From: Leptospira ellisii
Lineage (GTDB): Bacteria; Spirochaetota; Leptospiria; Leptospirales; Leptospiraceae
Reading direction: 5' to 3'
Assembly (NCBI RefSeq): GCF_002811955.1
Contig: NZ_NPEF01000039.1
Span: 1 to 22,310 of the forward strand
Length of the DNA stretch: 22,310 bases
Every line of letters starts with the position of its first letter. Position 1 is the stretch's first letter. Shown here piece by piece: positions 1-9,498 of this stretch. Below the pieces are notes generated by a model. The model did no database searches. It was not told the DNA's origin and was given only the letters and a program-made list of their open reading frames with translations. The position numbers and the translations under genes are program-made.

Positions 1-13
1 AAATATATTGTTT

Positions 14-913
14 ATGCCATCATCCGATTCTTATTTCGATTCTCTTTCCTTCCCTCCCGATAAACTCGAAGAAAAGTTCTATCAATTGGAATTTGCAGGT
101 TCGGAGGAGAAAATCCAAGTGATTCGCGAGATTGCGGATATGGTTCCCTGGCAATTCCGCATCAGCGAATTCGTGGAGGAGTTCAAGGATCCCACTCTGC
201 GAGTTTTTGCGCGTTCCATCTCCTCGATCATCCATTTAGAGCGTATTAACGCGCGTTATATGATTCTCGCGGGAAAGGGGCACGTGAACGATTACGCCGA
301 TCTGGAGGAGGCGGTTTTTCTTCTTTCCAGCGTCGGAGATCCGGACGCGTCGTATCACGATTTTAAGATATATCTGGACCGTCTCGCTTTGAGGGTGGAA
401 GAACTCTGCGATCTCAATCCGGAATACGTTTCCGAGGAATTGAAGGTTCATTTTCTTACGAGGGTTCTTTCCTCCGAGGAGAATTTCCAGGGAAACAACG
501 ATCAATACGACGATCCGAACAATTCCTTCGTCACGAGAATCGTTCATACGAGAAAGGGGATTCCCATCTCCTTGTCGGCGATCTATCTACTCGTGGGGGA
601 AAGGCTTTCTCTTCCGTTGTACGGCGTCAATATGCCGCTTCATTTCCTGCTGCATTTCGATTCCCCCGATTACGAAACCTTCATCGATCCGTTTCACGGA
701 GGGGTTTTGCTGGATAAGTCCACTTGTATCCGTTTTTTGGAGGCGAACAGTTTCACTCCCAGCGAGCGTTATTTCACGCGTGCGAGCACCCTTTCCATTA
801 TTAAACGGATGTATCGAAACCTGATTCATATCTATCGAAAGGAGCAATTTCGGGATATGGAGGATATTCTCGCCAGACAGCTTTTGATTCTCGAAAACAA
901 ACTCAAGGCTTGA
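14..913 (+). CDS. SirB1-family transglutaminase-like protein
   Basis: Numbering is from the ATG at 14, giving 299 residues. The C-terminal half matches the SirB1/transglutaminase-like signature: an N-rich stretch, then [15 protein letters not shown] (about 179-193), [13 protein letters not shown] with His at about 210, and the segment FIDPFHGG with Asp at about 225. The His and Asp fit two members of a transglutaminase triad, but I see no Cys at the usual nucleophile position in the GIPISLS stretch, so enzymatic activity is doubtful. No signal peptide or membrane segment is seen, so it should be cytosolic. The family is widespread and poorly characterised. A TTG at 8 is also in frame, and no stop lies between it and the window edge, so the true start could be upstream. 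The polyprenyl synthase follows after 68 bp on the same strand. Confidence 0.8.
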   Translation: MPSSDSYFDSLSFPPDKLEEKFYQLEFAGSEEKIQVIREIADMVPWQFRISEFVEEFKDPTLRVFARSISSIIHLERINARYMILAGKGHVNDYADLEEAVFLLSSVGDPDASYHDFKIYLDRLALRVEELCDLNPEYVSEELKVHFLTRVLSSEENFQGNNDQYDDPNNSFVTRIVHTRKGIPISLSAIYLLVGERLSLPLYGVNMPLHFLLHFDSPDYETFIDPFHGGVLLDKSTCIRFLEANSFTPSERYFTRASTLSIIKRMYRNLIHIYRKEQFRDMEDILARQLLILENKLKA

Positions 914-963
914 ACGATTCGGTTTGAGTTCTGCTTGAGCCTGTACCGTTATTTTCAATACTG

Positions 964-980
964 GCCCCACGGGAAGGGGC
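964..980 (+). promoter_or_regulatory. RBS-embedding GC hairpin before the polyprenyl synthase
   Basis: GCCCC (964-968) pairs with GGGGC (976-980) around a 7-base loop, ACGGGAA. The purine-rich GGGAAGGGG that must act as Shine-Dalgarno for the GTG at 982 lies in the loop and 3' arm. A five-GC-pair stem here could limit translation initiation. That role is inference. Confidence 0.4.
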
Positions 981-981
981 A

Positions 982-1941
982 GTGAAGGCGTCTGTACTCA
1001 AAGATTCTTTAGTTCGTAAGTTCGATAAAAAACTGGAAGCGATCATCCGCGAGGATCTGAAAATTCTCGCCGAAATCAAATCCTATACGATCCGATCCGG
1101 CGGAAAACGGATTCGTCCCGTCCTTCATTATTGCCTCTGTCAACTTTTAGGATATCAAGGTAAACAATGGCTCGACGTAGGAGCGATCGCGGAATTGATC
1201 CACGCGGCCAGTCTTTTGCACGACGACGTGGTGGACGAAGCGGAGACGAGACGCGGACTACAAAGCGTCGGTTCCAAATTCGGAAACAAAACCGCGATTC
1301 TAGCGGGGGATTATCTTCTCGCTTGCGGAATCGATCACCTCAACGGTCTCGGTTATCCGCGGCTGATGGATCTGTTCACGCAGGTCATCAAGGATCTTTC
1401 CGTTTCGGAATTGATCCAGATGGAATGGGAGAAAAATCCGAAAATCACATTAGAAATTTATAATAGAGTCGTCTACGGAAAGACAGCTTCCCTGTTCGGA
1501 GCCGTCGCTTCCGCGGCGGGCGTTCTTGCGGAATCTTCGGATAAGGACCGTAAAAAACTGGGGCAATTCGGCGTCGAACTCGGCTCCTTCTTCCAGAAAA
1601 AAGACGACGCGATCGATTATTTTTCCCCGGCGAGCAAAAGCGGAAAGGTTCCTCTCAAGGATTTTTACAACGGGTTGTATACGTATCCGATTCTATTACT
1701 TTTGGAAAAGGCGGATAAGAACGACAAAAAACTCGTTCATTCCCTTTTCGAAAAGAGGGAACGTTCGCAAGGAGACGGAGTCGTGATCCTAAGTCTTCTT
1801 TCCCGATATCAGATCCGGGAACAGATGGATGAGGAATTCCGCAGAATCGCGGATAACTTAATGAAATTCTTAAATAGTTTTCCCGAGTCCTCGATCCGGA
1901 CCCTCTTGAAGGAACAAATACTTAAACTTTTGGAAGAGTGA
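982..1941 (+). CDS. Trans-polyprenyl diphosphate synthase (IspB-like)
   Basis: 319 residues, the normal length for the family. It condenses isopentenyl diphosphate onto an allylic diphosphate to make a long prenyl chain, most likely the quinone side chain. All diagnostic motifs are present: GGKRIRP (40-46), the first Asp-rich motif DDVVD (81-85) followed by ETRRG, KTASLF (167-172), and the second Asp-rich motif FQKKDDAID (204-212), which fits FQxxDDxxD. Residues just before the first DDxxD are small (A75, A76, S77), which in this family favours a long product. Product chain length cannot be read from sequence with certainty. The start is GTG at 982, preceded by a strong purine-rich RBS. The stop at 1939-1941 is 25 bp from the convergent lipoprotein gene, with no obvious terminator hairpin between them. 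Confidence 0.9.
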   Translation: MKASVLKDSLVRKFDKKLEAIIREDLKILAEIKSYTIRSGGKRIRPVLHYCLCQLLGYQGKQWLDVGAIAELIHAASLLHDDVVDEAETRRGLQSVGSKFGNKTAILAGDYLLACGIDHLNGLGYPRLMDLFTQVIKDLSVSELIQMEWEKNPKITLEIYNRVVYGKTASLFGAVASAAGVLAESSDKDRKKLGQFGVELGSFFQKKDDAIDYFSPASKSGKVPLKDFYNGLYTYPILLLLEKADKNDKKLVHSLFEKRERSQGDGVVILSLLSRYQIREQMDEEFRRIADNLMKFLNSFPESSIRTLLKEQILKLLEE

Positions 1942-1966
1942 TCGACGGAACGAAGCGAAGCGACCT

Positions 1967-2698
<732 letters not shown>

Positions 2699-2723
2699 AT
2701 ATTTCCTTGGAGAACGTAATCTC

Positions 2724-2752
2724 ATTCTGGTCGATCATAAGATCGGGGTCAA
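2724..2752 (-). promoter_or_regulatory. Candidate promoter of the lipoprotein gene
   Basis: On the minus strand, TTGACC (2752-2747) is followed by a 17-bp spacer and CAGAAT (2729-2724). This has 5/6 and 4/6 matches to the sigma-70 consensus. The predicted start of transcription is near 2717, about 20 bases ahead of the ATG at 2698. Confidence 0.4.
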
Positions 2753-2849
2753 GAATGAATTTGAGGCTTTTCCTCTTTTCGATTTGGACCCGGTATATCA
2801 AAGATCGTTCCGAAGGGGGTGTTTCTAAAACAAAAATTGAAAGAATGTT

Positions 2850-2878
2850 TTGACAGATCCGACCGATCGGAATGAAAT
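2850..2878 (+). promoter_or_regulatory. Candidate promoter, TTGACA-17-TGAAAT
   Basis: A perfect -35 hexamer TTGACA (2850-2855), 17-bp spacer and TGAAAT (2873-2878, four of six matches). Transcription would begin at about 2885-2886, directly at the ATG of the following gene. The same bases could instead be read as an in-frame TTG start codon, so the two readings compete. Confidence 0.4.
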
Positions 2879-2885
2879 CCGGGCG

Positions 2886-4028
2886 ATGGAAAACAGATCC
2901 GACGCCGTTGATTATCGACCGGGACTTTTGGAACGTTGGGGAATCCGCGTCCTTTCCGATTTATCACAAAGAGACAGAACATCCCCCGGAAAATGGACCA
3001 AAGAGGAGTTTGGAACCGCGTCGCGCAGGATCATCGGCTGGACGGTATTCTGGGCGTTTCAAACGGGTTTTTGGACCACGTTGTTCATTCTTCTTGTGGA
3101 AAAATTATTTCCCGAATCTCCCGAACTTTGGTCCTCCGTTTTTATCGAGAAATGGTTTTGGACCGGCGCCGCGCTTTTATTCGGAACCTTCGCCGAATTT
3201 TATCTTTTGTATCGGCTGGGTCTTTCCTCCGTCTACAAACTGACGCGTACGGCCGGTTTCGATCTGAAAGAGGATCCGGATCTGATCACCGGGATCAGCA
3301 ATCTACTTTCCAGGCTCGCTTTGGAGATTCCGGATCCAGATCTTAAACTTTTGGGAATCGATCCGTACCGCCTCACGAACAAACACAGCCTTTTTATAAC
3401 TACGCTTCTGTATAAGGCCAAGGTGTTCCTTTCCAATTTAGTCGCTAAGATCGTGATCAGAAAGTTGTTGGCGCGCAATTCGTTCCGTGTTTACGCGGAT
3501 TTCGTGGCGGCTCCCGTCACCGCATTCTGGGACGCAATCGTACTTTATATTATTCTAAAGGAGTTGCGGACCCGTCTTTTGACGAGGGTGATCTCCGAAA
3601 ATTTGGTCTCGGAAATCCTCGCGATTCAAAATTTCCTCAGCAGAGAGGCGAAAATCGCCTGTATGACCGCCGTGGGAAATTCGGTGGTGTTTACGCAACG
3701 GTTTCATCCGAATCTGGAATACCTTCTCATCAAACTGCATAAGGCGTTCCGGATCGAAAACTACCATTTCCGTCTGGACGAATGGGAATCCTTGGAACGA
3801 CTTCTTCCCGCTTTGAACGAATCGGAAAAGGAGCTTTGCCTAAAAATTTTAAGCGTAACCTGCTGTTTCGATGGTAAAATTTCCTCCTTCGAAAGAAAAC
3901 ATCTTCCTTTAGTTTTCGGCGAACGGTCTGAGGAACGGCTCCGTTGGATGGAACGTCTCGCCTCCGCGATCCGTAGAGGGGATTTGGAGGAATCGAAGGA
4001 GTTATCCTCGTTGAATATTATTCGGTGA
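2886..4028 (+). CDS. Uncharacterised membrane protein upstream of a sensor kinase
   Basis: 380 residues from the ATG at 2886; an in-frame TTG at 2850 would add 12. Two clear membrane segments lie at about 50-72 (GWTVFWAFQTGFWTTLFILL) and 90-113 (WFWTGAALLFGTFAEFYLLY), and a weaker one at about 205-228 (VAAPVTAFWDAIVLYIIL). The C-terminal 70 residues are soluble and helical, with a segment of the form CCFDGKISSFERKHLP that resembles the acidic DGxIxxxE patch of TerB-like domains. That similarity is only suggestive. I know of no function. The stop at 4026-4028 is 15 bp before the ATG of the histidine kinase, so the two are almost certainly co-transcribed, and the protein may assist or modulate that sensor (inference). 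Confidence 0.75.
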   Translation: MENRSDAVDYRPGLLERWGIRVLSDLSQRDRTSPGKWTKEEFGTASRRIIGWTVFWAFQTGFWTTLFILLVEKLFPESPELWSSVFIEKWFWTGAALLFGTFAEFYLLYRLGLSSVYKLTRTAGFDLKEDPDLITGISNLLSRLALEIPDPDLKLLGIDPYRLTNKHSLFITTLLYKAKVFLSNLVAKIVIRKLLARNSFRVYADFVAAPVTAFWDAIVLYIILKELRTRLLTRVISENLVSEILAIQNFLSREAKIACMTAVGNSVVFTQRFHPNLEYLLIKLHKAFRIENYHFRLDEWESLERLLPALNESEKELCLKILSVTCCFDGKISSFERKHLPLVFGERSEERLRWMERLASAIRRGDLEESKELSSLNIIR

Positions 4029-4043
4029 CGATACGGTATTAAA

Positions 4044-7000
4044 ATGCAATCGGCGGTCCAATGGTTCGAACTTCTTTTCCGATCGATTCCGCTTCCACTT
4101 TTGGAGGTGTGGGGAAGGTTCGGCTTCATCATCGGACTCGTTTTGATGATCGCGGCTTTCGGGGGATTTACGTTCCTTCCCGGAGGTCGTTGGGGTTTGG
4201 GAAGGGAACGCCAGGCCTGGGACGCGCAGGCTTTGATGAGTGTTCCCTTCACCTTCGTTCTGATTTTTATCACCGGGTATCTCGGTTCGTTCGTGGTTCT
4301 GGTTCCGGGCGCGCAGACCTTCGAATCGCTGAAGGACCTTTCCGTTTTTCTCTGCATCGTCCTTTTCGGTTACCCGGCTTTGATCGCTGTGCCGTTCGCA
4401 TACGGTCTTTCGGATCTGATAGAAGGCGTGCCTCCCTCGTTTTTGTCGGATTGGATCCTCGGATATTTTATAAATCCTGCATGTTTTTGGGTCGCTTATC
4501 AATTGATCGGAAGGGATCCCGATTTCGGAAAGATCAAAACCTGGTTCCGTTATCTCGTTTTCGTGTCCGTCTTTATGACGATAGAACCCCAACTGTGGGG
4601 TTTTATCTGTTCCGATAAATTCACGCCTTCGATCTCGTATCGGAACATCACACCGGCGCTTTTTTTCACGACCGCGCTCACTTGGCTGATGGCTCCGTTG
4701 GCCATGTCGATCGCTTATCCCGTCGCGAAAAAATACGGTATGTTTTGGGCGGATATTCCGGGTCACGTAAAGGAATTTTATCTGAGTTATAGGGAACGGG
4801 TTTGGAACGGAACCTCGGCGGAGGAACGGGATCCCCATGGTTTGCCGATCCGCATGTTTCTGGTAACGCCCTTCATCCTTCTCGTTTTGGTTATGGTCGG
4901 CGTCACCGCGTATCTCAACCTGCAGAGTTCGGAACACGCCGCGGATAAATTGGCCGCTAGGCTTCATCAGGAGATTTCCGAGAATATCAACCTTCGATTG
5001 GATTTGTATCTCGAAAAAAATCCGAACCTGGACGAGGCTTCCCGTTTTCGGGGAATGGTTCCTCTTCTCGCTTCCCTCGGCATCGCCGAACACGGACGCG
5101 CCACGATCATAGACCGCTCCGGAAATCAGATCGCCTCTTCCAAGTCCACCGCGACTTCCACAAACGAATCGGACGCGAAGGAGGATTCGGTAACGGAACA
5201 CGCGGTCAGGAATCTCAGGGAAACGTTAGGCGATCTTCGTTCGCTTAGAACCGCGGTCCAATTCGATTTCGACATCGTCACCGAAAAACCTTTGTTTCGG
5301 GAAACCTGGTTGACGCAGGCGACTCCGTATCAGGACAACAGCGGAAGGATCGACTGGATCGTGATCACGGCCATTCCGGCTTCGTATTATCTGGAAGGAG
5401 TCCGTACGGGAAGCAGCCGTTCCGCGATGGTATTCGCGGTCGCGTTGACCTTGTCCCTTTTGATTGCGGCCTTTCTTGCGGGCATCGTAACGGCTCCGAT
5501 CCGGAGAATTTCGGATGCTAGCAGCGAGATGGCGCGCGGAGATCTCGCACAAAGGGTTCCGGGAAGCCGTCTGGAGGAATTAGGAATTCTCTCCTCCTCG
5601 TTCAATCATATGGCGGAACAACTTCAGGAATCCTTCCGCAGAACGAAATCGAGCGAGGAACAATTCCGCGATCTCGTGGATACGACTCCGGGGATCGTGT
5701 GGGAAGCGGACGCGTCCAACTTCGACTTTACGTTCGTAAGTCAGCAGGTCGTGGACGTTCTCGGTTATTCCGTGGAGGAATGGAAGTCGCCGGGTTTTTG
5801 GGCCTCGCATCTCCATCCCGACGATCGCGAGTGGGCCGTCGAATTCTGCATCGCGTGCACCGGCAGAATGGAGGCGCACGACTTCGAATATCGTTTTATC
5901 CGAAAGGACGGAAGCGCCGTGTGGCTTCGTGATCTCGTCAAAGTGATCGTTCAGAACGGAAAACCGAAATGGCTGCGCGGAGTGATGGTGGACGTCACCG
6001 AAAAAAAACAGATCGAAGCGACCATCCTGGATCTGAACGCGAACCTGGAACGAAAGATCGATCAAAGGACGGAGGAGCTGCGCAAGTCGAATTCGGATCT
6101 TCAGGAAGCGGTTCATAATCTCGAAACGATCATGAAGGAATTACAGGACGCGCAGAACCAGCTCCTGCTTTCGGAGAAACTCGCCGCCTTGGGACAACTC
6201 GCGGCGGGAATGACGCACGAACTCAACACTCCTCTCGGCGCGATCGTTTCCTCCAACCGCGCGATCTTGGAGATTCTTTCCAACGAAATGAAGTCGATTC
6301 CGGATCTGATTCTGGGTTTTAATTCCGAAGAGACGGAAAGTTTTCGGATTCTTCTGGAGGAAAGTCTGAACGACGCTTCGCAGTCGGAGATCATTCCCAA
6401 CCGAAGTCTGAAAAAGGAACTGCTCGTTTCGTTTCAGGAATACGGTTTCGAAAACTACGAGGACGTGACGAGCGCCGTTTTGGACTCGGGGGTTTATCGT
6501 TTGGGGGACCGTCTTCGGGAGCTTCTCCGTTCGAAACGGAGAATGGACATTCTCAACGTCGTACTTTCCTTTTCCACGATCGTACGCCTGAGTAACGTGA
6601 TCTCCATCGCGAGCGGCAAAGCGTCGCACGTGGTCGACGCTCTGAAGAATTATCTCAACCCCGGAGTACAGGAATCGGACGATATCATCGTTCCCGTGGA
6701 CGTTCGTGCCGAAATAGAAACGATTCTAACGTTGTATCATACGAAGATCAAATACGGCGTCGAGATCGTAACCGATTACAAAACGGACGAACTTTGTCTC
6801 GGAAACGGAAACAAGCTCAATCAGGTTTGGATCAACCTTCTCAACAACGCGCTGCAATCCATGAATTATCAGGGAAGAATAGAAATCGGCCTTGAAAAAA
6901 GGGATTCGTGGATTATAACGTCGTTTACCGATTCGGGAGCGGGAATTCCCGAAGAGGTGAAGGATAAGATTTTTCAGCCTTTTTTCACCACTAAAAAACA

Positions 7001-7148
7001 AGGCGAGGGAATCGGGCTGGGATTGGACATCTGTAAGAATATCATAGAGAAGATGGGCGGCAGGATAGAGTTCGAAAGCGTTCCCGGAAGAACCAGATTC
7101 AGCGTATGGCTGAAGGCGGCGGATCGAGACAACGAGGAAGTTATATGA
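4044..7148 (+). CDS. Multi-pass membrane sensor histidine kinase (HAMP-PAS-HisKA-HATPase)
   Basis: 1034 residues. The N-terminus has about six membrane segments (26-45, 63-87, 101-120, 136-155, 169-187, 204-224), then a further one at 269-291. A periplasmic sensor-like region follows (about 292-458), then a closing membrane helix (461-485), HAMP (about 482-535), one PAS/PAC domain (about 540-660), a coiled coil (660-712), the phosphoacceptor helix with MTHELNTPL (His725), and a Bergerat ATPase domain. That last domain has LLNNAL (Asn934/935), DSGAGIP (Asp963), FFTTKK and GEGIGLGL (987-994). The His-to-N-box distance is about 210 residues, roughly 100 more than in classical kinases, so the dimerisation region carries an extra helical insert (about 745-850). 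The ligand is unknown. The stop overlaps the next ATG as ATGA, coupling it to the response regulator. Confidence 0.92.
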   Translation: MQSAVQWFELLFRSIPLPLLEVWGRFGFIIGLVLMIAAFGGFTFLPGGRWGLGRERQAWDAQALMSVPFTFVLIFITGYLGSFVVLVPGAQTFESLKDLSVFLCIVLFGYPALIAVPFAYGLSDLIEGVPPSFLSDWILGYFINPACFWVAYQLIGRDPDFGKIKTWFRYLVFVSVFMTIEPQLWGFICSDKFTPSISYRNITPALFFTTALTWLMAPLAMSIAYPVAKKYGMFWADIPGHVKEFYLSYRERVWNGTSAEERDPHGLPIRMFLVTPFILLVLVMVGVTAYLNLQSSEHAADKLAARLHQEISENINLRLDLYLEKNPNLDEASRFRGMVPLLASLGIAEHGRATIIDRSGNQIASSKSTATSTNESDAKEDSVTEHAVRNLRETLGDLRSLRTAVQFDFDIVTEKPLFRETWLTQATPYQDNSGRIDWIVITAIPASYYLEGVRTGSSRSAMVFAVALTLSLLIAAFLAGIVTAPIRRISDASSEMARGDLAQRVPGSRLEELGILSSSFNHMAEQLQESFRRTKSSEEQFRDLVDTTPGIVWEADASNFDFTFVSQQVVDVLGYSVEEWKSPGFWASHLHPDDREWAVEFCIACTGRMEAHDFEYRFIRKDGSAVWLRDLVKVIVQNGKPKWLRGVMVDVTEKKQIEATILDLNANLERKIDQRTEELRKSNSDLQEAVHNLETIMKELQDAQNQLLLSEKLAALGQLAAGMTHELNTPLGAIVSSNRAILEILSNEMKSIPDLILGFNSEETESFRILLEESLNDASQSEIIPNRSLKKELLVSFQEYGFENYEDVTSAVLDSGVYRLGDRLRELLRSKRRMDILNVVLSFSTIVRLSNVISIASGKASHVVDALKNYLNPGVQESDDIIVPVDVRAEIETILTLYHTKIKYGVEIVTDYKTDELCLGNGNKLNQVWINLLNNALQSMNYQGRIEIGLEKRDSWIITSFTDSGAGIPEEVKDKIFQPFFTTKKQGEGIGLGLDICKNIIEKMGGRIEFESVPGRTRFSVWLKAADRDNEEVI

Positions 7149-7540
7149 AGAATGACGCCATATTATGCGTGGACGACGAACCGATCATCCTGATCGCGTT
7201 GAAGCTGGAATTAAAAAAACAATTCGGGAACGAATTCCAATACGAAACGGCGGTCAACGCAAAGGAAGCGATGGAGGCCGTGGACGAACTCGCCGCATCC
7301 GGTGTGAAGGTGATTCTCATACTTTCGGATTGGCGTATGCCCGGAATCAAAGGGGACGAGTTTCTGATCCAGGTTCATCGAAAGTATCCGGAGATCCGAT
7401 CCATTCTGATCACCGGACACGTGGACGAAGCGGCGGTGGAGCGAGTCAAAAAAGAGGCGGGAACGTACGCGGTTCTTCCCAAACCGTGGGATCCGAAACA
7501 ACTGATGGACGCGGTGCGGGTTTGTTGCGGTAAGAATTGA
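7145..7540 (+). CDS. Receiver-only response regulator
   Basis: 131 residues, a single CheY-like receiver domain with no output domain. Key residues are all visible: the acidic pair Asp10/Asp11 (CVDDEP), the phosphoacceptor Asp62 in LSDWRMPG, Thr90 in ILITGH, and Lys113 in LPKPWDP. The start at 7145 overlaps the kinase stop by four bases (ATGA), so translation is coupled and the kinase at 4044-7148 is the obvious phosphodonor. With no DNA-binding or enzymatic domain it must act through protein contacts, or pass phosphate to an HPt protein elsewhere. The WRMPG and KPWDP forms resemble receivers of the HD-GYP/RpfG-type group, but no such effector is attached here. Confidence 0.92.
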   Translation: MKNDAILCVDDEPIILIALKLELKKQFGNEFQYETAVNAKEAMEAVDELAASGVKVILILSDWRMPGIKGDEFLIQVHRKYPEIRSILITGHVDEAAVERVKKEAGTYAVLPKPWDPKQLMDAVRVCCGKN

Positions 7541-7575
7541 ACGGTCCCTTCCTTCGTAATCGAAGCGGGGTGTTC

Positions 7576-7589
7576 GTAAATTCATTTAC
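7576..7589. repeat. Short inverted repeat in the 112-bp gap before the MBL gene
   Basis: GTAAAT (7576-7581), TC, ATTTAC (7584-7589) form a near-perfect 14-bp dyad in the intergenic region 7541-7652. It could be a regulator half-site pair. I see no convincing -35/-10 pair around it. Confidence 0.3.
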
Positions 7590-7633
7590 CGGTTCGCGTA
7601 TCCGTAAAAACCTGTAACCCATAGAGGATCCCG

Positions 7634-7646
7634 CTCCTTTAAGGAG
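7634..7646 (+). promoter_or_regulatory. Shine-Dalgarno embedded in a 13-base palindrome
   Basis: CTCCTT (7634-7639), T, AAGGAG (7641-7646) is a perfect inverted repeat around one base. Its right arm is the ideal Shine-Dalgarno for the ATG at 7653 (six bases away). In RNA the anti-SD arm could pair with the SD only with a distorted loop, or pair between transcripts. The regulatory role is inference. Confidence 0.45.
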
Positions 7647-7652
7647 AATGTA

Positions 7653-8678
7653 ATGAAAGTTCATCGATACGATTGGATTCCCGAAGTGAAGGACATCGGG
7701 GACGGGATCTTTAAGACGGAAATTCCCCAGCCTTTTTATTCCCCCAATAACATCTATATCCTTCCGGATGGCGAACCCACGATCATAGATTCCGGTTACA
7801 TCGAAAATCTAGGTCTTTTGCAGAAGGCCCTGAAAAAGATCGGTCTTTCGCTGAGCAAGATCAAACACATCATCTACACGCACAATCATCTGGATCACAT
7901 GAGCGCCGCGCTTACCCTCCGTTATTATACGGATGCGAAGTTGTACGCGATGGCGGGAATGGTCGCCGGAATCGACAACTACGTGGAATTCGTCCAGGTG
8001 TTCCAACGCGCGATGAGAAGACTCGTCTACAAGGGACATCACGACAACGCCGTGCGTGCGGAGGAATTAAAACGCGTCGATACGGGAATATTCGAATTTC
8101 ATGATGCTCTAAACAATTCCGAACGGGTCGATCCGTATCTCAATTTCGACGTGGAGCTCGTGGAAGGGGACGTCATCGTCGCCGGAGGAAGGGAGATCGG
8201 AATTCTCCACACTCCGGGGCATAACCGCTGGCATCTGACCCCGTATATTCTCGGGGAAAAGATCTATTTTACGGGGGATCTCGTTCTGCAGAACATCTCC
8301 TCCATCTACGCCGAGATAGACGGTAATCTTTATGATTATCACCGATCCTTGGACCGTCTTTCCAAACTTCCCATTCGGAGACTGCTGCCGGCCCACGGAG
8401 TCGAACCCGACGATCCGCAGAGGGCGATCAAACTTCTTTCTAAGACCTTGAACCTTTTGGAGCGGGGCGTGGTCCGCCGTCTTAAGGAAGGGGATCAGGA
8501 TCTTTCGACTCTCGTATTGGAGGCTATGGGGGAAAAGGTCGCCAACAGCGGATACTATAACACCGCTTTGGCGATCATTCATTCGCTGATACGAAAGCTC
8601 ATCGACCAAGGTCAGGTCGGGATTCTGGAAGTGGATCCTCCGTATGAAAAGTATCGTTGGGTCGGAGGAGAAGACTGA
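7653..8678 (+). CDS. Metallo-beta-lactamase-fold hydrolase
   Basis: 341 residues. The metal-binding signature is complete: THNHLDH gives His77, His79, Asp81 and His82; HTPGH gives His190; FTGDLVL gives Asp209; LPAHG gives His248. This set predicts a two-zinc (or iron/zinc) site as in glyoxalase II-like and beta-lactamase-like hydrolases. An extra C-terminal helical domain (about 255-335) with a winged-helix-like, LACTB2-type look follows. There is no signal peptide or membrane segment, so it is cytosolic. The substrate cannot be told from sequence; thioesters and nucleic acids are both handled by relatives. The start is fixed by the AAGGAG ribosome-binding site. It stands alone: 112 bp after the response regulator, and the AT-rich island begins right after its stop. 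Confidence 0.88.
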   Translation: MKVHRYDWIPEVKDIGDGIFKTEIPQPFYSPNNIYILPDGEPTIIDSGYIENLGLLQKALKKIGLSLSKIKHIIYTHNHLDHMSAALTLRYYTDAKLYAMAGMVAGIDNYVEFVQVFQRAMRRLVYKGHHDNAVRAEELKRVDTGIFEFHDALNNSERVDPYLNFDVELVEGDVIVAGGREIGILHTPGHNRWHLTPYILGEKIYFTGDLVLQNISSIYAEIDGNLYDYHRSLDRLSKLPIRRLLPAHGVEPDDPQRAIKLLSKTLNLLERGVVRRLKEGDQDLSTLVLEAMGEKVANSGYYNTALAIIHSLIRKLIDQGQVGILEVDPPYEKYRWVGGED

Positions 8679-8709
8679 AAATTAGATCGAATCACATGTT
8701 AAAAATTAT

Positions 8710-8731
8710 TAGCTATTCATATGAATAGCTA
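8710..8731. promoter_or_regulatory. 22-bp perfect palindrome, candidate operator
   Basis: The half-site TAGCTATTCAT (8710-8720) is followed directly by its exact reverse complement. It ends 20 bp upstream of the -35 element of the orphan-gene promoter. A perfect dyad with no loop is typical of a homodimeric regulator site rather than a terminator. There is no U-tract after it, although it could act as a weak hairpin downstream of the MBL gene. Confidence 0.6.
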
Positions 8732-8751
8732 TATTATGTCTCTTAAATAAG

Positions 8752-8781
8752 TTGACGTTGCAAAGTAAATAATTGTTTATA
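8752..8781 (+). promoter_or_regulatory. Candidate promoter of the three-gene island operon
   Basis: TTGACG (8752-8757), an 18-bp spacer and TTTATA (8776-8781); reading TTATAT one base on gives a 19-bp spacer. The predicted 5' leader is about 60 bases, with a short ATCAA/TTGAT stem (8818-8822 with 8830-8834) ahead of the first ATG. Confidence 0.5.
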
Positions 8782-8851
8782 TGTTAACCATTGATTTAAG
8801 GCTTGTCTGACTTCCAGATCAACAAACCCTTGATTTTAGAAATACTACCAA

Positions 8852-9280
8852 ATGCCGAAAATACAATTAAAGGATGTTATATTGGCTTACGCAGATATTT
8901 TTTTATCTGAACAAGTTAAATGCGTTTTGGCTTCCGAAAATTGGACTAGAAAGGACTTAGATCCTAAATACCTACATTATTTGCAGGATTATTTACGAAT
9001 AGCGGCGGCTAATGAGGATTCACTTTTTACGGATATCGAAGCTTTAAGGCAATTATTGAATGCCCGGGCAAAAAGTCGTGTGGAAGAGCAATATAAAGCA
9101 ATGAAAGCTTCGCTGCTTTCGTTGCTTAGAGAAAATTTTATGATAAACGATACCACATATGAAATGATAGTTACGCGACTTGCTAAATTTACGGATTTAA
9201 ATAGTTTTAATTTAGAATATTTAGAAGAGATGAGAAAAATTGAAGAGGAGTTGATTGAAAACAATGGCCAATTCAAATGA
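8852..9280 (+). CDS. Orphan island protein A (142 aa)
   Basis: I do not recognise this protein. It is 142 residues, predicted almost wholly alpha-helical, with no signal peptide, no membrane segment and no cysteine or histidine cluster that would suggest metal binding. It is rich in Leu, Glu, Lys and Tyr, and its C-terminal 25 residues are strongly acidic and coiled-coil-like (LEEMRKIEEELIE). Codon use is markedly A/T-ending compared with the flanking genes. There is no clear Shine-Dalgarno before the ATG at 8852, only AT-rich leader. It is the first gene of a compact operon and its 3' end overlaps the next gene. It could be an adaptor, antitoxin-like or structural component, but nothing in the sequence decides this. 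Confidence 0.7.
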   Translation: MPKIQLKDVILAYADIFLSEQVKCVLASENWTRKDLDPKYLHYLQDYLRIAAANEDSLFTDIEALRQLLNARAKSRVEEQYKAMKASLLSLLRENFMINDTTYEMIVTRLAKFTDLNSFNLEYLEEMRKIEEELIENNGQFK

Positions 9281-9494
9281 TATACTAATTAATTCGATAC
9301 TCGCGCTATATTCACAGGTCTCTAATAAAAAGAAGATAGTAGTCAAGGACTTATATGAAGATTTCTTTAAATTAAAAGTAAGAGAGCCTTTAGTTCAATC
9401 CTCAGAGCATCTTGGAAAAGTTCCTATGGAATTTCATTTATTGGAGGATGATTTAACCGAATCTCCATTTTGGAAAGATGTAAATAGATATTAG
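9264..9494 (+). CDS. Orphan island protein B (76 aa)
   Basis: I do not recognise this protein. It has 76 residues from the ATG at 9264, which overlaps the end of gene A by 17 bases. An in-frame TTG at 9255 lies four bases after AGAGGAG (9244-9250) and would add three residues, so the start is uncertain. The N-terminal half is amphipathic helix (ILINSILALYSQ), then a basic stretch with KKKIVVKDLYEDFF, and the C-terminus is acidic and aromatic (LLEDD, SPFWKD). The small size, the overlap with A and the 4-bp gap to C suggest the three products are made in fixed ratio and act together. A small binding partner such as an antitoxin or bridging subunit is one possibility. No helix-turn-helix is apparent. 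Confidence 0.6.
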   Translation: MANSNDILINSILALYSQVSNKKKIVVKDLYEDFFKLKVREPLVQSSEHLGKVPMEFHLLEDDLTESPFWKDVNRY

Positions 9495-9498
9495 TATT

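Noticed and set aside
1590..1620. Apparent defect in the second Asp-rich motif of the polyprenyl synthase
   Set aside because: FQKKDDAID still fits FQxxDDxxD; only the two variable positions are Lys.
4002..5201. 399-residue open frame on the minus strand
   Set aside because: It is antisense to the membrane kinase and the end of the preceding gene. The composition (Arg/Gly/Asp/His-rich) and lack of motifs mark it as a shadow.
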